Shown piece after piece: positions 1-6,759 of a DNA stretch of 6,778 bases. The notes beneath the pieces were generated by a model, which saw only the letters and a program-made list of their open reading frames with translations, was not told where the DNA came from and did not search any database. Numbering within the stretch: the stretch's first letter is position 1; every line of letters begins with the position of its first letter. Made by a program: the position numbers and the translations under genes. Source of the DNA: Candidatus Bipolaricaulota bacterium (GTDB lineage: Bacteria; Bipolaricaulota; Bipolaricaulia; RBG-16-55-9; DRXL01); assembly GCA_023512665.1 (NCBI GenBank), contig JAILZC010000047.1:1-6778 (forward strand). Reading direction: 5' to 3'.

Positions 1-145
1 GCAGCACAAGTTCAGCCTCGGCGATGCCCTCATCGCAGAGCTTGCTCAGAGGCACCGCAGGCGCTTCGATTACTTTGTCACCTGGAATGTGGCACACTTT
101 CGCGATAAACTCTCGTTGCGTGCAGCTACACCAGATCAAGTGTGA
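1..145 (+). CDS. PIN-domain protein (VapC-like RNase), C-terminal fragment
   Basis: The reading frame open from base 2 gives 47 residues, beginning QHKFSLGDALIAELAQ and ending in TGA at 143-145; the start lies outside the window. The pattern fits the end of a PIN domain. It has an acidic residue in 'LGDALIAELA' (one of the late metal-binding Asp/Glu positions), then 'FDYFVTWNVAHF', matching the family's 'fvTwN..HF' strand-turn with its further acidic/Asn site, and a closing 'ATPDQV', like the usual 'TPxE/Q' end. PIN proteins are Mg-dependent ribonucleases, most often the toxin of VapBC pairs. The antitoxin gene would lie to the left and cannot be seen. The stop codon overlaps a possible GTG start of the next gene (GTGA, 142-145), suggesting shared transcription. 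The call rests on a short tail, so family confidence is good, but a toxin role is inferred. Confidence 0.72.
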   Translation, partial: QHKFSLGDALIAELAQRHRRRFDYFVTWNVAHFRDKLSLRAATPDQV

Positions 146-150
146 TCATC

Positions 151-1260
151 ATGGAGATTCCACTGGCTCGACCGGATATCACAGAGCACGAGATCCAAGC
201 CGTCGTCAGCGTCTTGAGGACGCCCAACCTCAGCTTGGGGCCTAAGCTTAAGGAGTTTGAAGATAAGATAGCTTCATATGCGGGGGTGCGCTACGCCGTG
301 GCCGCCAACAGCGGCACGAGCGCCCTGCACTTGATCGTTCGGGCCTTGGGCCTCTCCGAGGGCGATGAGGTCATCACCACGCCCTTTAGCTTCATTGCTT
401 CTTCGAACTGCTTGCTCTTCGAGCGCGTCACGCCCGTCTTCGTAGACATAGACCCCCAGACGCTCAACCTCGACGTGCGACAGATCGAGCCAAAAATTAC
501 AGAGCGAACGAAGGCGATCTTAGCCGTGGATGTCTTCGGGCACCCGGCCGAGTGGGACGAGCTGGAGCGCCTCGCTCGAAAATATAATCTCAAGCTCATC
601 GAAGACTCTGCGGAAGCCATCGGCGCGGAATACAAAGGGCGTAAAGCCGGCAGCTTCGGAGACGCGGCCGTCTTTGCGTTCTATCCCAACAAACAGATGA
701 CCACCGGCGAGGGCGGTGTGGTGCTTACTAACGATGAGCACATTGCCAAACTCTGCCGAAGCTTGCGCAACCAAGGTCGCGGGGAGGGCTCAGAGTGGCT
801 CCAGCACGAACGCTTGGGGTGTAACTATCGTCTCAGCGACATCAACTGCGCTCTAGGGCTAGCTCAGCTCGAACGCTTAGAGGAGATGCTGAGAAAGCGC
901 GAGCGCGTCGCTCAGATGTACAACGAGCGTCTCCGGGATGTGAAGGGTGTGCGCATTCCCTACGTGGCCCCGCACGTCAAGATCAGTTGGTTTGTCTATG
1001 TCATTCGGCTTGGGGAGGAGTATACTCAAACCGACCGAGACCGGATTCTTCAAGGGCTACGAGCTCGTGGCATCGGGTGCAGCAACTACTTCAGCCCAAT
1101 TCATCTGCAGCCCTTCTATCGAGAGTTGTTCAGCTATAAGCCGGGGGACTTCCCCGTGACCGAGTCGGTCGCCGCTCGCACGATCGCTCTGCCGTTCTAT
1201 AACAATCTCACAGAGTCACAGATTGACTACGTCGTCCCACACCTGAAGGCGCTACTCTAA
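151..1260 (+). CDS. DegT/DnrJ/EryC1/StrS family sugar aminotransferase
   Basis: This is a PLP-dependent transaminase of nucleotide sugars, cytosolic and usually dimeric, moving an amino group (normally from glutamate) onto a 4-keto or 3-keto NDP-sugar. From the ATG at 151 it is 369 residues, full length for the family, and opens with the typical 'MEIPLARPDI'. Visible motifs are 'NSGTSAL' near residue 53 (phosphate grip), 'EDSAEAIGAEY' with the PLP-ring Asp at 152, and 'YPNKQMTTGEGG' with the Schiff-base Lys at 181. A GTG at 142 would add three residues and give a 4-base overlap with the PIN gene. Neither start has a clear ribosome binding site; I prefer ATG from the family alignment. The gene ends one base into the start of a 4,6-dehydratase, so its likely substrate is a UDP-4-keto-6-deoxy-HexNAc (PglE/WbpE-like role). 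A perosamine- or 3-amino-sugar-forming activity cannot be excluded. Confidence 0.93.
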   Translation: MEIPLARPDITEHEIQAVVSVLRTPNLSLGPKLKEFEDKIASYAGVRYAVAANSGTSALHLIVRALGLSEGDEVITTPFSFIASSNCLLFERVTPVFVDIDPQTLNLDVRQIEPKITERTKAILAVDVFGHPAEWDELERLARKYNLKLIEDSAEAIGAEYKGRKAGSFGDAAVFAFYPNKQMTTGEGGVVLTNDEHIAKLCRSLRNQGRGEGSEWLQHERLGCNYRLSDINCALGLAQLERLEEMLRKRERVAQMYNERLRDVKGVRIPYVAPHVKISWFVYVIRLGEEYTQTDRDRILQGLRARGIGCSNYFSPIHLQPFYRELFSYKPGDFPVTESVAARTIALPFYNNLTESQIDYVVPHLKALL

Positions 1261-3113
1261 TGGCACGTATATCTTCTCCGTGGAAGCGCGGTGTGCTCTT
1301 GGGGTTGGGAGATGCATTCTTGCTGGCGCTTGCCCTCTATCTGGCTTTCCTCATTCGGTTTGAAGGAAAGATCCCTCAGACGCATTTCAGTAATCTCGGC
1401 TTCATAATCATAGTTGCGCTGGCGCTCAAGATTCCCATCTTTTATCTGTTTCGTCTCTATCGCATGAGCTGGGCTTATGTCAGCTTTCATGAGCTTCTTG
1501 ATGTCTTTAAGGCTGTTACTCTAAGTTCGGTAGCCTTGGGGACGTTCTTCTTTTTGCAGGGCAGTGCTGTCACGATCCTGCCGCGCTCGGTGTTGATGCT
1601 CGATTATCTTCTCACGCTCTTTCTCATCGGGGGCTTTCGCTCCGCCAAGAGAATATATCAGGGATGGCGCGGCGGCTTCTCCACAGAAGGCCGACGCGTC
1701 CTGATCGTCGGCGCGGGCGATGCCGGGGAGCAGATCGCTCGCGCTATGCTCTCCGAGCGACGCTCCCGGTACTTCCCCGTGGGGTTTGTTGATGACGATC
1801 CTGCCAAGCAGGGCATAACGATCCACAGGGTGCGCGTGTTGGGTACACGGCAAGCGATTCCCCAGCTCATCCAACAGCATGAGGTCGAAGAGCTCCTGAT
1901 TGCCATGCCTTCGGTCTCTTCTAAAGTCATTCGGGAGACGGTGGAGCTTGGGCGGCGGGCTGGGCTGAAAGACATTAAGATTCTTCCGGGCTTTCACGAG
2001 CTGGTGACGGGGCGCGTCGGCCTCACAGATATTCGTTCTCTCCAGCTCGAAGATCTTCTAGGCCGCGAGCCCGTGCGCCTTGACATGCGAGGGATCGAAG
2101 CATACTTGAAAGACAAGATCGTTTTAGTCACAGGTGCGGCGGGCTCGATCGGCTCAGAGCTCTGCCGCCAGATCGTCAAATTTCACCCTCAGCTCTTGAT
2201 CGCGCTCGATCAAGACGAGAGCGGGCTCTTCGCTATTCACAATGAGCTTTCCCAAAGATTCCCTACTGCAAAGCTTTCCGGCGTTATTGCTGACATTCGC
2301 GACACGTGCAAGATAGAACAGATCTTTGAATACTATCGGCCCCACGTAATCTTTCACGCTGCAGCGTACAAGCACGTGCCGCTGATGGAAGCTCATCCCG
2401 ACGAAGCCGTCAAGAACAATGTTTTTGGCACGCTCATAGTGGCAGAAGCCGCGCAAAGGACGCGCGTCGAAAAGTTCGTGCTCATCTCTACTGACAAAGC
2501 CGTCAACCCCACCTCGGTCATGGGGGCGACCAAGCGCGTCGCTGAGATCATTCTACAAGCTATGAACGGCCAAGGCCCTACGAAATTTGTCTCCGTACGC
2601 TTTGGCAACGTCTTGGGCAGTCGCGGGAGTGTCATCCCCATCTTTCAAGAGCAGATCAGGCGCGGGGGGCCGGTCACCGTCACCCACGAAGAGATGAAGC
2701 GCTATTTCATGGTTACTTCTGAAGCTGTCTTGCTCGTATTACAGGCTGGCGCTCTCGGGCAAGGAGGAGAGGTCTTCGTCTTAGATATGGGGGAGCCTGT
2801 TCGCATCGTTGATCTTGCTCGCGAGATGATCCGGCTCTCCGGCTATGAGCCCGATCGAGATATTCCCATTGTGTTTATTGGTCCAAGGCCTGGCGAGAAG
2901 TTCTTTGAGGAACTGCTTACCGCCGAAGAGGGCACCGTCGCTACCAAGCACGAGAAGATCTTTGTAGCTCACACAAGCTCTCTAAGCTCTCTTAAGCAAC
3001 TGTGGCAGCAGCTCCACAAGCTCAAAGAGCTCGCTGAGCAAGGAGCCCACGCTGAGATCATTCAAACACTGCAAGAGCTCGTGCCCACTTATAAGCCCGC
3101 AAGAAGTCCCTAG
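1260..3113 (+). CDS. Membrane-anchored NDP-sugar 4,6-dehydratase (WbpM/PglF/CapD type)
   Basis: At 617 residues this matches the long membrane form of the UDP-GlcNAc C4,6-dehydratase family. The N-terminus carries about four hydrophobic segments (near residues 10-32, 46-66, 83-100 and 107-126). A CoA-binding-like Rossmann domain follows with 'GAGDAGE' at 151-157. The catalytic extended SDR domain has the NAD(P) motif 'TGAAGSIG' at 290-297, 'HAAAYKHVP' at 366-374, 'STDKAVNPTSVMGATKR' at 410-426 and 'RPGEKFFEE' near 543-551. The catalytic YxxxK of ordinary SDRs is MxxxK here (Met421, Lys425), the Ser/Thr-Met-Lys arrangement known for WbpM and PglF, with Thr411-Asp412-Lys413 as the dehydration residues. 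The ATG overlaps the preceding TAA by one base, so translation is probably coupled; a weak GAAGG lies at 1245-1249. It likely makes the 4-keto-6-deoxy sugar used by the upstream aminotransferase. The exact sugar is not determined. Confidence 0.94.
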   Translation: MARISSPWKRGVLLGLGDAFLLALALYLAFLIRFEGKIPQTHFSNLGFIIIVALALKIPIFYLFRLYRMSWAYVSFHELLDVFKAVTLSSVALGTFFFLQGSAVTILPRSVLMLDYLLTLFLIGGFRSAKRIYQGWRGGFSTEGRRVLIVGAGDAGEQIARAMLSERRSRYFPVGFVDDDPAKQGITIHRVRVLGTRQAIPQLIQQHEVEELLIAMPSVSSKVIRETVELGRRAGLKDIKILPGFHELVTGRVGLTDIRSLQLEDLLGREPVRLDMRGIEAYLKDKIVLVTGAAGSIGSELCRQIVKFHPQLLIALDQDESGLFAIHNELSQRFPTAKLSGVIADIRDTCKIEQIFEYYRPHVIFHAAAYKHVPLMEAHPDEAVKNNVFGTLIVAEAAQRTRVEKFVLISTDKAVNPTSVMGATKRVAEIILQAMNGQGPTKFVSVRFGNVLGSRGSVIPIFQEQIRRGGPVTVTHEEMKRYFMVTSEAVLLVLQAGALGQGGEVFVLDMGEPVRIVDLAREMIRLSGYEPDRDIPIVFIGPRPGEKFFEELLTAEEGTVATKHEKIFVAHTSSLSSLKQLWQQLHKLKELAEQGAHAEIIQTLQELVPTYKPARSP

Positions 3114-3133
3114 CGCACAGCCCCGCAGCTGGG

Positions 3134-3139
3134 TATACT
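3134..3139 (+). promoter_or_regulatory. Candidate -10 box (TATACT) for the Uma2 gene
   Basis: TATACT matches the sigma70 -10 consensus in five of six bases and sits in the 32-base gap after the dehydratase gene. Only six bases separate it from the ATG at 3146, so a transcript started from it would begin at or next to the start codon and be leaderless. There is no Shine-Dalgarno sequence in front of this ATG, which fits. I see no good -35 hexamer at the expected distance (3108-3118), so the site may be fortuitous. Confidence 0.35.
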
Positions 3140-3145
3140 AAGACT

Positions 3146-3724
3146 ATGAGCACGAAGAAACCCAAAATCGCTCTCTGTGTGGCTGAGCTCTTCCCACCCC
3201 AAGGGCAGTGGACCGAGAGAGAGTATTTTTTGCTCCCAGAGACCAATCGCTATCTGGAGCTCTCCCAGGGGAGGTTGATCATGCCGCCACATCCGACGTT
3301 GGCCCATCAGACAGCCCTTCAGAATCTGTTCCTGAAGATTCATAATTTTGTGGAGAGTCGCCAACTGGGGATCGTGCGGTTCGCGCCGCTGCCGGTGCGC
3401 CTGTGGCCAGGCAAGATCCGTGAACCCGATATCTTCTTCATCGCCAAAGAGCATTCGGAAAGAATCGGCGAGCAAGTCTGCGGCGTGCCCGATCTTATTA
3501 TAGAAGTCCTCTCCCCAGCAACACGCGAGACCGATCGCGGCGAAAAGTTCTTCGAGTATGCCAAGGCCGGGGTGCGCGAGTATTGGCTCGTTGACCCGGA
3601 GAAACGCTCGATCGAAGTCTATACGCTGCGCGGGCAGGTCTACGAGCCCCTCGCCCCAGTGGGCGGAAGAGCCTGCTCTCACGTGCTCGAAGGTTTCTCC
3701 GTCGGCCCAGAGGAGATCTTTTAG
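3146..3724 (+). CDS. Uma2 family protein (DUF820, PD-(D/E)XK nuclease-like)
   Basis: This 192-residue protein has the usual Uma2 length and layout. An N-terminal 'YLELSQGRLIMPPHPTLAHQ' (residues 36-55) precedes a helix. Then come 'REPDIFFIAKE' with Asp95, 'PDLIIEVLSPATRETDRGEKF' with Glu120, Asp130 and Lys134, and 'YAKAGVREYWLVDPEKRSIEVY' at 138-159. Asp95 and Glu120 correspond to the metal-binding acidic residues of the restriction-endonuclease fold, so the nuclease core looks intact. Members are abundant in cyanobacteria, Chloroflexi, Deinococcota and similar groups, often in many copies, and their biological role is unsettled; nuclease activity is inferred from the fold. The gene has no ribosome binding site but has a TATACT just upstream. 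It ends two bases before the methylmalonyl-CoA epimerase start, which is unusual company for this family. Confidence 0.93.
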   Translation: MSTKKPKIALCVAELFPPQGQWTEREYFLLPETNRYLELSQGRLIMPPHPTLAHQTALQNLFLKIHNFVESRQLGIVRFAPLPVRLWPGKIREPDIFFIAKEHSERIGEQVCGVPDLIIEVLSPATRETDRGEKFFEYAKAGVREYWLVDPEKRSIEVYTLRGQVYEPLAPVGGRACSHVLEGFSVGPEEIF

Positions 3725-3726
3725 CT

Positions 3727-4122
3727 ATGCTCGCTCTCAATCACATCGGCATTGCTGTCAACGATATAGACGCGACGCTCAAGACATTGGCGCTCTTAGG
3801 GCTTACGCCCGGCGAGCGCGGCGTCGCCTCACAGTTCCACGTCGAGGTCTGCATGCTCGCCCTGGGCAATACAAAGATCGAGCTGCTCCGGCCCACCAGC
3901 TCCGACAGCCCCATCGCGAAGTTTCTCGAGAGACGCGGTGAAGGGCTCCATCACATCGCCCTGAGCGTGCCCGATATTCACCAGAAGCTGACGGAGCTGA
4001 AAGCCCAGGGAGTGAAGCTCATTGACGAAGCTCCCAGGGTCGGCTTTGGCGGACATTTAGTGGCATTCATTCATCCCCACAGCACCCACGGCGTCTTGAT
4101 CGAGCTTGTCCAAGCCCCCTAG
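3727..4122 (+). CDS. mce: Methylmalonyl-CoA epimerase
   Basis: The enzyme interconverts (R)- and (S)-methylmalonyl-CoA in the cytosol, linking propionyl-CoA carboxylase to B12-dependent methylmalonyl-CoA mutase. It is a vicinal-oxygen-chelate (glyoxalase-fold) protein of 131 residues, normal for the family. Family signatures are 'LNHIGIAVNDI' at 4-14 with metal ligand His6, 'LGNTKIELLRP' at 46-56, 'DSPIAKFLERRGEGLHHIALSV' from 60 with His75/His76, 'FIHPHSTHGVLIELVQ' ending with Glu126, a metal ligand and probable active-site residue. These blocks line up with the human and Propionibacterium enzymes as I know them. The ATG follows the Uma2 stop by two bases, and AGAGGAGA at 3709-3716 inside the Uma2 gene can serve as its ribosome binding site, indicating coupling. 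No mutase or carboxylase gene is in the window. Another VOC-fold activity is possible but unlikely. Confidence 0.93.
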   Translation: MLALNHIGIAVNDIDATLKTLALLGLTPGERGVASQFHVEVCMLALGNTKIELLRPTSSDSPIAKFLERRGEGLHHIALSVPDIHQKLTELKAQGVKLIDEAPRVGFGGHLVAFIHPHSTHGVLIELVQAP

Positions 4123-4140
4123 AAGCGACACCTGTGGCGG

Positions 4141-4149
4141 AAAGGAGGT
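4141..4149 (+). promoter_or_regulatory. Strong ribosome binding site for the AhpD-like gene
   Basis: AAAGGAGGT is a near-complete anti-16S match placed three to four bases before the ATG at 4153. It fixes this start and rules out an overlapping reading frame that begins at 4134, before the site. The spacing is tight but workable. Confidence 0.7.
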
Positions 4150-4152
4150 CGT

Positions 4153-4521
4153 ATGCCCGGTCGCCTGCAAGCCTTTCACGAGTTTCGCCAGAAGATGAAC
4201 GAGAAGATCCTCGCTCAGGGAAATCTTCAGATCAAGAGGTTCTTCGCGCTCGACTCCCAAGCCTATCAGGAGGACGGGGCGCTCCCCGCCAAGACCAAAG
4301 AGCTGATGGGCCTCGTAGCGTCTATGGTCTTGCGCTGCGACGACTGTATCTCGTATCATCTGATTCAGTGCGCCAAGCTTGGCGTCACCGATGAGGAGTT
4401 CTTTGAAGCGTTCCATGTCGCGCTGGTCGTGGGAGGCTCGATCGTCATCCCCCATCTGCGCCGCGCCGTGGAGATGCTCGAGGAGATCCGACAAACCCAA
4501 CACCAAGGAGGTCCGCTGTGA
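4153..4521 (+). CDS. Carboxymuconolactone decarboxylase/AhpD-like family protein
   Basis: This 122-residue protein is all-helical in outlook and carries the AhpD-type redox motif. The line 'KTKELMGLVASMVLRCDDC' holds Glu50, Cys62 and Cys65, followed by 'ISYHLIQCAKLGVTDEEFFEA' with His69. The spacing Glu-12-Cys-3-Cys-4-His equals that of Mycobacterium AhpD (Glu118, Cys130, Cys133, His137), the relay behind its alkylhydroperoxidase activity. The intervening His of AhpD's CSHC is Asp here. A thiol-based peroxidase or disulfide-reductase role is therefore reasonable. True gamma-carboxymuconolactone decarboxylase is unlikely, because no aromatic-degradation genes are nearby and the CxxC points to redox. 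The start has a strong AAAGGAGGT. The stop overlaps the next gene's GTG (GTGA at 4518-4521), so the pair is translationally coupled. The physiological substrate is unknown. Confidence 0.9.
   Translation: MPGRLQAFHEFRQKMNEKILAQGNLQIKRFFALDSQAYQEDGALPAKTKELMGLVASMVLRCDDCISYHLIQCAKLGVTDEEFFEAFHVALVVGGSIVIPHLRRAVEMLEEIRQTQHQGGPL
4505..4512 (+). promoter_or_regulatory. Ribosome binding site deciding a GTG start
   Basis: AAGGAGGT lies inside the end of the AhpD-like gene, five bases before the GTG at 4518. It supports that GTG as a real start overlapping the upstream TGA, giving efficient re-initiation. Confidence 0.75.
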
Positions 4522-4844
4522 TCACCCTTGAAGAGTTTCAGAAGATCGAGCTACGCGTCGCAACCGTCATCGGTGCGGAGCGCGTCCCCGGCACCGATAA
4601 GCTGCTGAAGCTCCAGATAGACTTGGGAGGCGAGCAGCGCCAGCTCGTCGCCGGCATCGCTCAGCACTACACGCCCGAAGAGTTACTGGGGAAGCAGATC
4701 GTCGTCGTGGCGAACTTGCAGCCCGCGGTCATCCGTGGCGTCGAATCGCAGGGGATGCTCTTGGCGGCCAGCACCGATGACTACTCCCAGCTCGCTCTGG
4801 TGACGCTCCACCGCCCCCTGCCCAACGGATGCCGTGTCAAATAA
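4518..4844 (+). CDS. Stand-alone tRNA-binding protein (MetRS beta / Trbp111 type)
   Basis: This 108-residue OB-fold protein resembles the C-terminal dimerisation and tRNA-binding domain of methionyl-tRNA synthetase almost end to end. It has 'ITLEEFQKIELRVATVIGAE' (2-21), 'VPGTDKLLKLQIDLGGEQRQ' (23-42), 'LVAGIAQHYTPEELLGKQIV' (43-62) and 'VANLQPAVIRGVESQGMLLA' (64-83). The 'SQGMLLAA' and 'ANLxPAxIxGxxS' blocks are hallmarks of this family. As a free protein it would bind tRNA as a dimer, either as the beta subunit of a split MetRS or as a Trbp111-like tRNA chaperone. CsaA is the nearest alternative, but it is usually closer to 'VDIRVGTI' and lacks this MetRS-like middle. The gene starts with GTG, overlaps the AhpD-like stop by four bases and has a strong ribosome binding site. 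Whether the host's MetRS lacks this domain cannot be seen here. Confidence 0.92.
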   Translation: MITLEEFQKIELRVATVIGAERVPGTDKLLKLQIDLGGEQRQLVAGIAQHYTPEELLGKQIVVVANLQPAVIRGVESQGMLLAASTDDYSQLALVTLHRPLPNGCRVK

Positions 4845-4862
4845 TATGCGCAATCGCGCAAG

Positions 4863-4892
4863 TTGACGGAGCCGTGGAGATCACCGTAAGAT
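4863..4892 (+). promoter_or_regulatory. Candidate sigma70-type promoter for the cyclophilin gene
   Basis: TTGACG at 4863-4868 (five of six to TTGACA) is followed after 18 bases by TAAGAT at 4887-4892 (four of six to TATAAT). This predicts a start near 4899 and a leader of about 37 bases that includes the AAGGAGGT at 4922-4929. It lies in the longest gap of the window (4845-4935) and would drive the cyclophilin and acyl-CoA dehydrogenase genes. It rests on sequence match only. Confidence 0.45.
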
Positions 4893-4921
4893 AGAGTACT
4901 AGAATCTCTGAATTTTTACGC

Positions 4922-4929
4922 AAGGAGGT
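4922..4929 (+). promoter_or_regulatory. Ribosome binding site deciding the GTG start of the cyclophilin gene
   Basis: AAGGAGGT with six bases of spacing precedes the GTG at 4936. It supports that codon as the start, which gives a complete lipoprotein signal peptide. Confidence 0.8.
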
Positions 4930-4935
4930 ACACAC

Positions 4936-5577
4936 GTGAGGCGCGGCACACTGCTGATCGTCCTTCTCTTCAGTTTGACGGCTCTCCTGGGGTGCGGAGG
5001 CCAGAAGGCCGAACAACGAGGGGCGCAACCCCCGCCAAGCCCGCCGCCTTCTGCCCCGCCGAGCACGTCCTCGCCCCCCTCTGCGCCACCCTCACCGACA
5101 CCCGTGAGCACCAACCCCGTCGCCATCGTCGAGACGAGCATGGGCACCTTCAAGATCGAACTGTTCGCTGACAGGGCCCCCAACACCGTGCAGAACTTTA
5201 TAGACTTGGTCAAGCGCGGCTTTTATAAAGATATGATCTTTCACCGGGTTGTCGCCGGGTTTGTTATTCAAACCGGCGACCCCACGGGAACCGGCCGCGG
5301 CGGCTCAGAGAGGTCTATCAAATTGGAGATTCACCCGGAGCTGAAGCACGACAGCGCGGGCATCGTGGGAATGGCGCGCACGCGCGATCCCGACAGCGCC
5401 ACCAGCCAGTTCTATATCACCCTTGCGCCAACCCCCACGCTCGATGGCCAGTACGCAGTCTTCGGCGAGGTGATCGAAGGGCTTGATGTCGTCATGGCCA
5501 TCGGGCAGGTCGAGGTCGGTCCCGGCGACCGGCCCGTCGTCCCCGTAGCGCTGCGGTCTATCACCATGCAGCAGTGA
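4936..5577 (+). CDS. Cyclophilin-type peptidyl-prolyl cis-trans isomerase, lipoprotein
   Basis: This 213-residue protein folds or refolds exported proteins by isomerising prolyl bonds. Residues 1-20 are a lipoprotein signal: MRR, a hydrophobic core and lipobox 'LLGC' with Cys20, so it should be lipid-anchored on the outer face of a membrane. Residues 32-56 form a Pro/Ser-rich tether. The cyclophilin domain spans about 60-212, with '[15 protein letters not shown]' containing Arg104, Phe109 and Gln112 (Arg55, Phe60 and Gln63 of human CypA), 'SQFYI' at 157-161 and '[11 protein letters not shown]' at 169-179. The CypA Trp121 position is Thr168 and His126 is Tyr173. Loss of the Trp, as in other bacterial cyclophilins, predicts weak cyclosporin binding, while the key Arg is kept. 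The GTG start is set by a strong AAGGAGGT. An acyl-CoA dehydrogenase follows after 7 bases, without obvious functional link. Confidence 0.94.
   Translation: MRRGTLLIVLLFSLTALLGCGGQKAEQRGAQPPPSPPPSAPPSTSSPPSAPPSPTPVSTNPVAIVETSMGTFKIELFADRAPNTVQNFIDLVKRGFYKDMIFHRVVAGFVIQTGDPTGTGRGGSERSIKLEIHPELKHDSAGIVGMARTRDPDSATSQFYITLAPTPTLDGQYAVFGEVIEGLDVVMAIGQVEVGPGDRPVVPVALRSITMQQ
5029..5103 (+). repeat. Low-complexity C-rich stretch encoding the Pro/Ser tether
   Basis: This segment codes for residues 32-56 of the cyclophilin lipoprotein, almost only Pro, Ser, Ala and Thr in loose PPSxPP and SPPSAPP units. The + strand is very C-rich. The codons vary (ccc, ccg, cca, tcg, tct, agc), so it is a protein-level repeat and not a perfect DNA tandem. 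It probably spaces the catalytic domain from the membrane. Confidence 0.75.
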
Positions 5578-5584
5578 GGTCTAT

Positions 5585-6727
<1,143 letters not shown>

Positions 6728-6730
6728 ATC

Positions 6731-6759
6731 CCAGACTTCGTCTGGACAAGCTTCGCTTG
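6731..6759 (+). repeat. Two adjacent small hairpins with a shared CTTCG core
   Basis: Four bases after the acyl-CoA dehydrogenase stop, CCAGAC-TTC-GTCTGG (6731-6745) forms a perfect 6-bp stem. One base later CAAGC-TTC-GCTTG (6747-6759) forms a perfect 5-bp stem. Both have the same TTC loop inside CTTCG. No T-run follows, so this is not a standard intrinsic terminator. It could be a transcript-end stabiliser, a T-less terminator or the edge of a dispersed palindromic repeat. The remaining bases to 6778 show nothing I can assign. Confidence 0.6.

Noticed and set aside
24..245. A 73-codon + strand frame starting at 24
   Set aside because: It runs in a different frame across both the PIN tail and the start of the aminotransferase and shows no family pattern.
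3110..3682. A 190-codon open frame on the minus strand opposite the Uma2 gene
   Set aside because: The sequence is low in family-like motifs, and the + strand frame is a clear Uma2 protein. Long antisense frames arise here from the GC-rich codon use.
4847..4860. TGCGC-AATC-GCGCA as an intrinsic terminator after the tRNA-binding protein gene
   Set aside because: The stem is only five base pairs and is followed by AGTTGACGG, not a T-run. It is mentioned only as a possible operator.
5029..5103. The C-rich stretch as a DNA tandem repeat or phase-variable tract
   Set aside because: Codons are varied and no unit repeats exactly, so slippage is less likely than a simple Pro/Ser linker.
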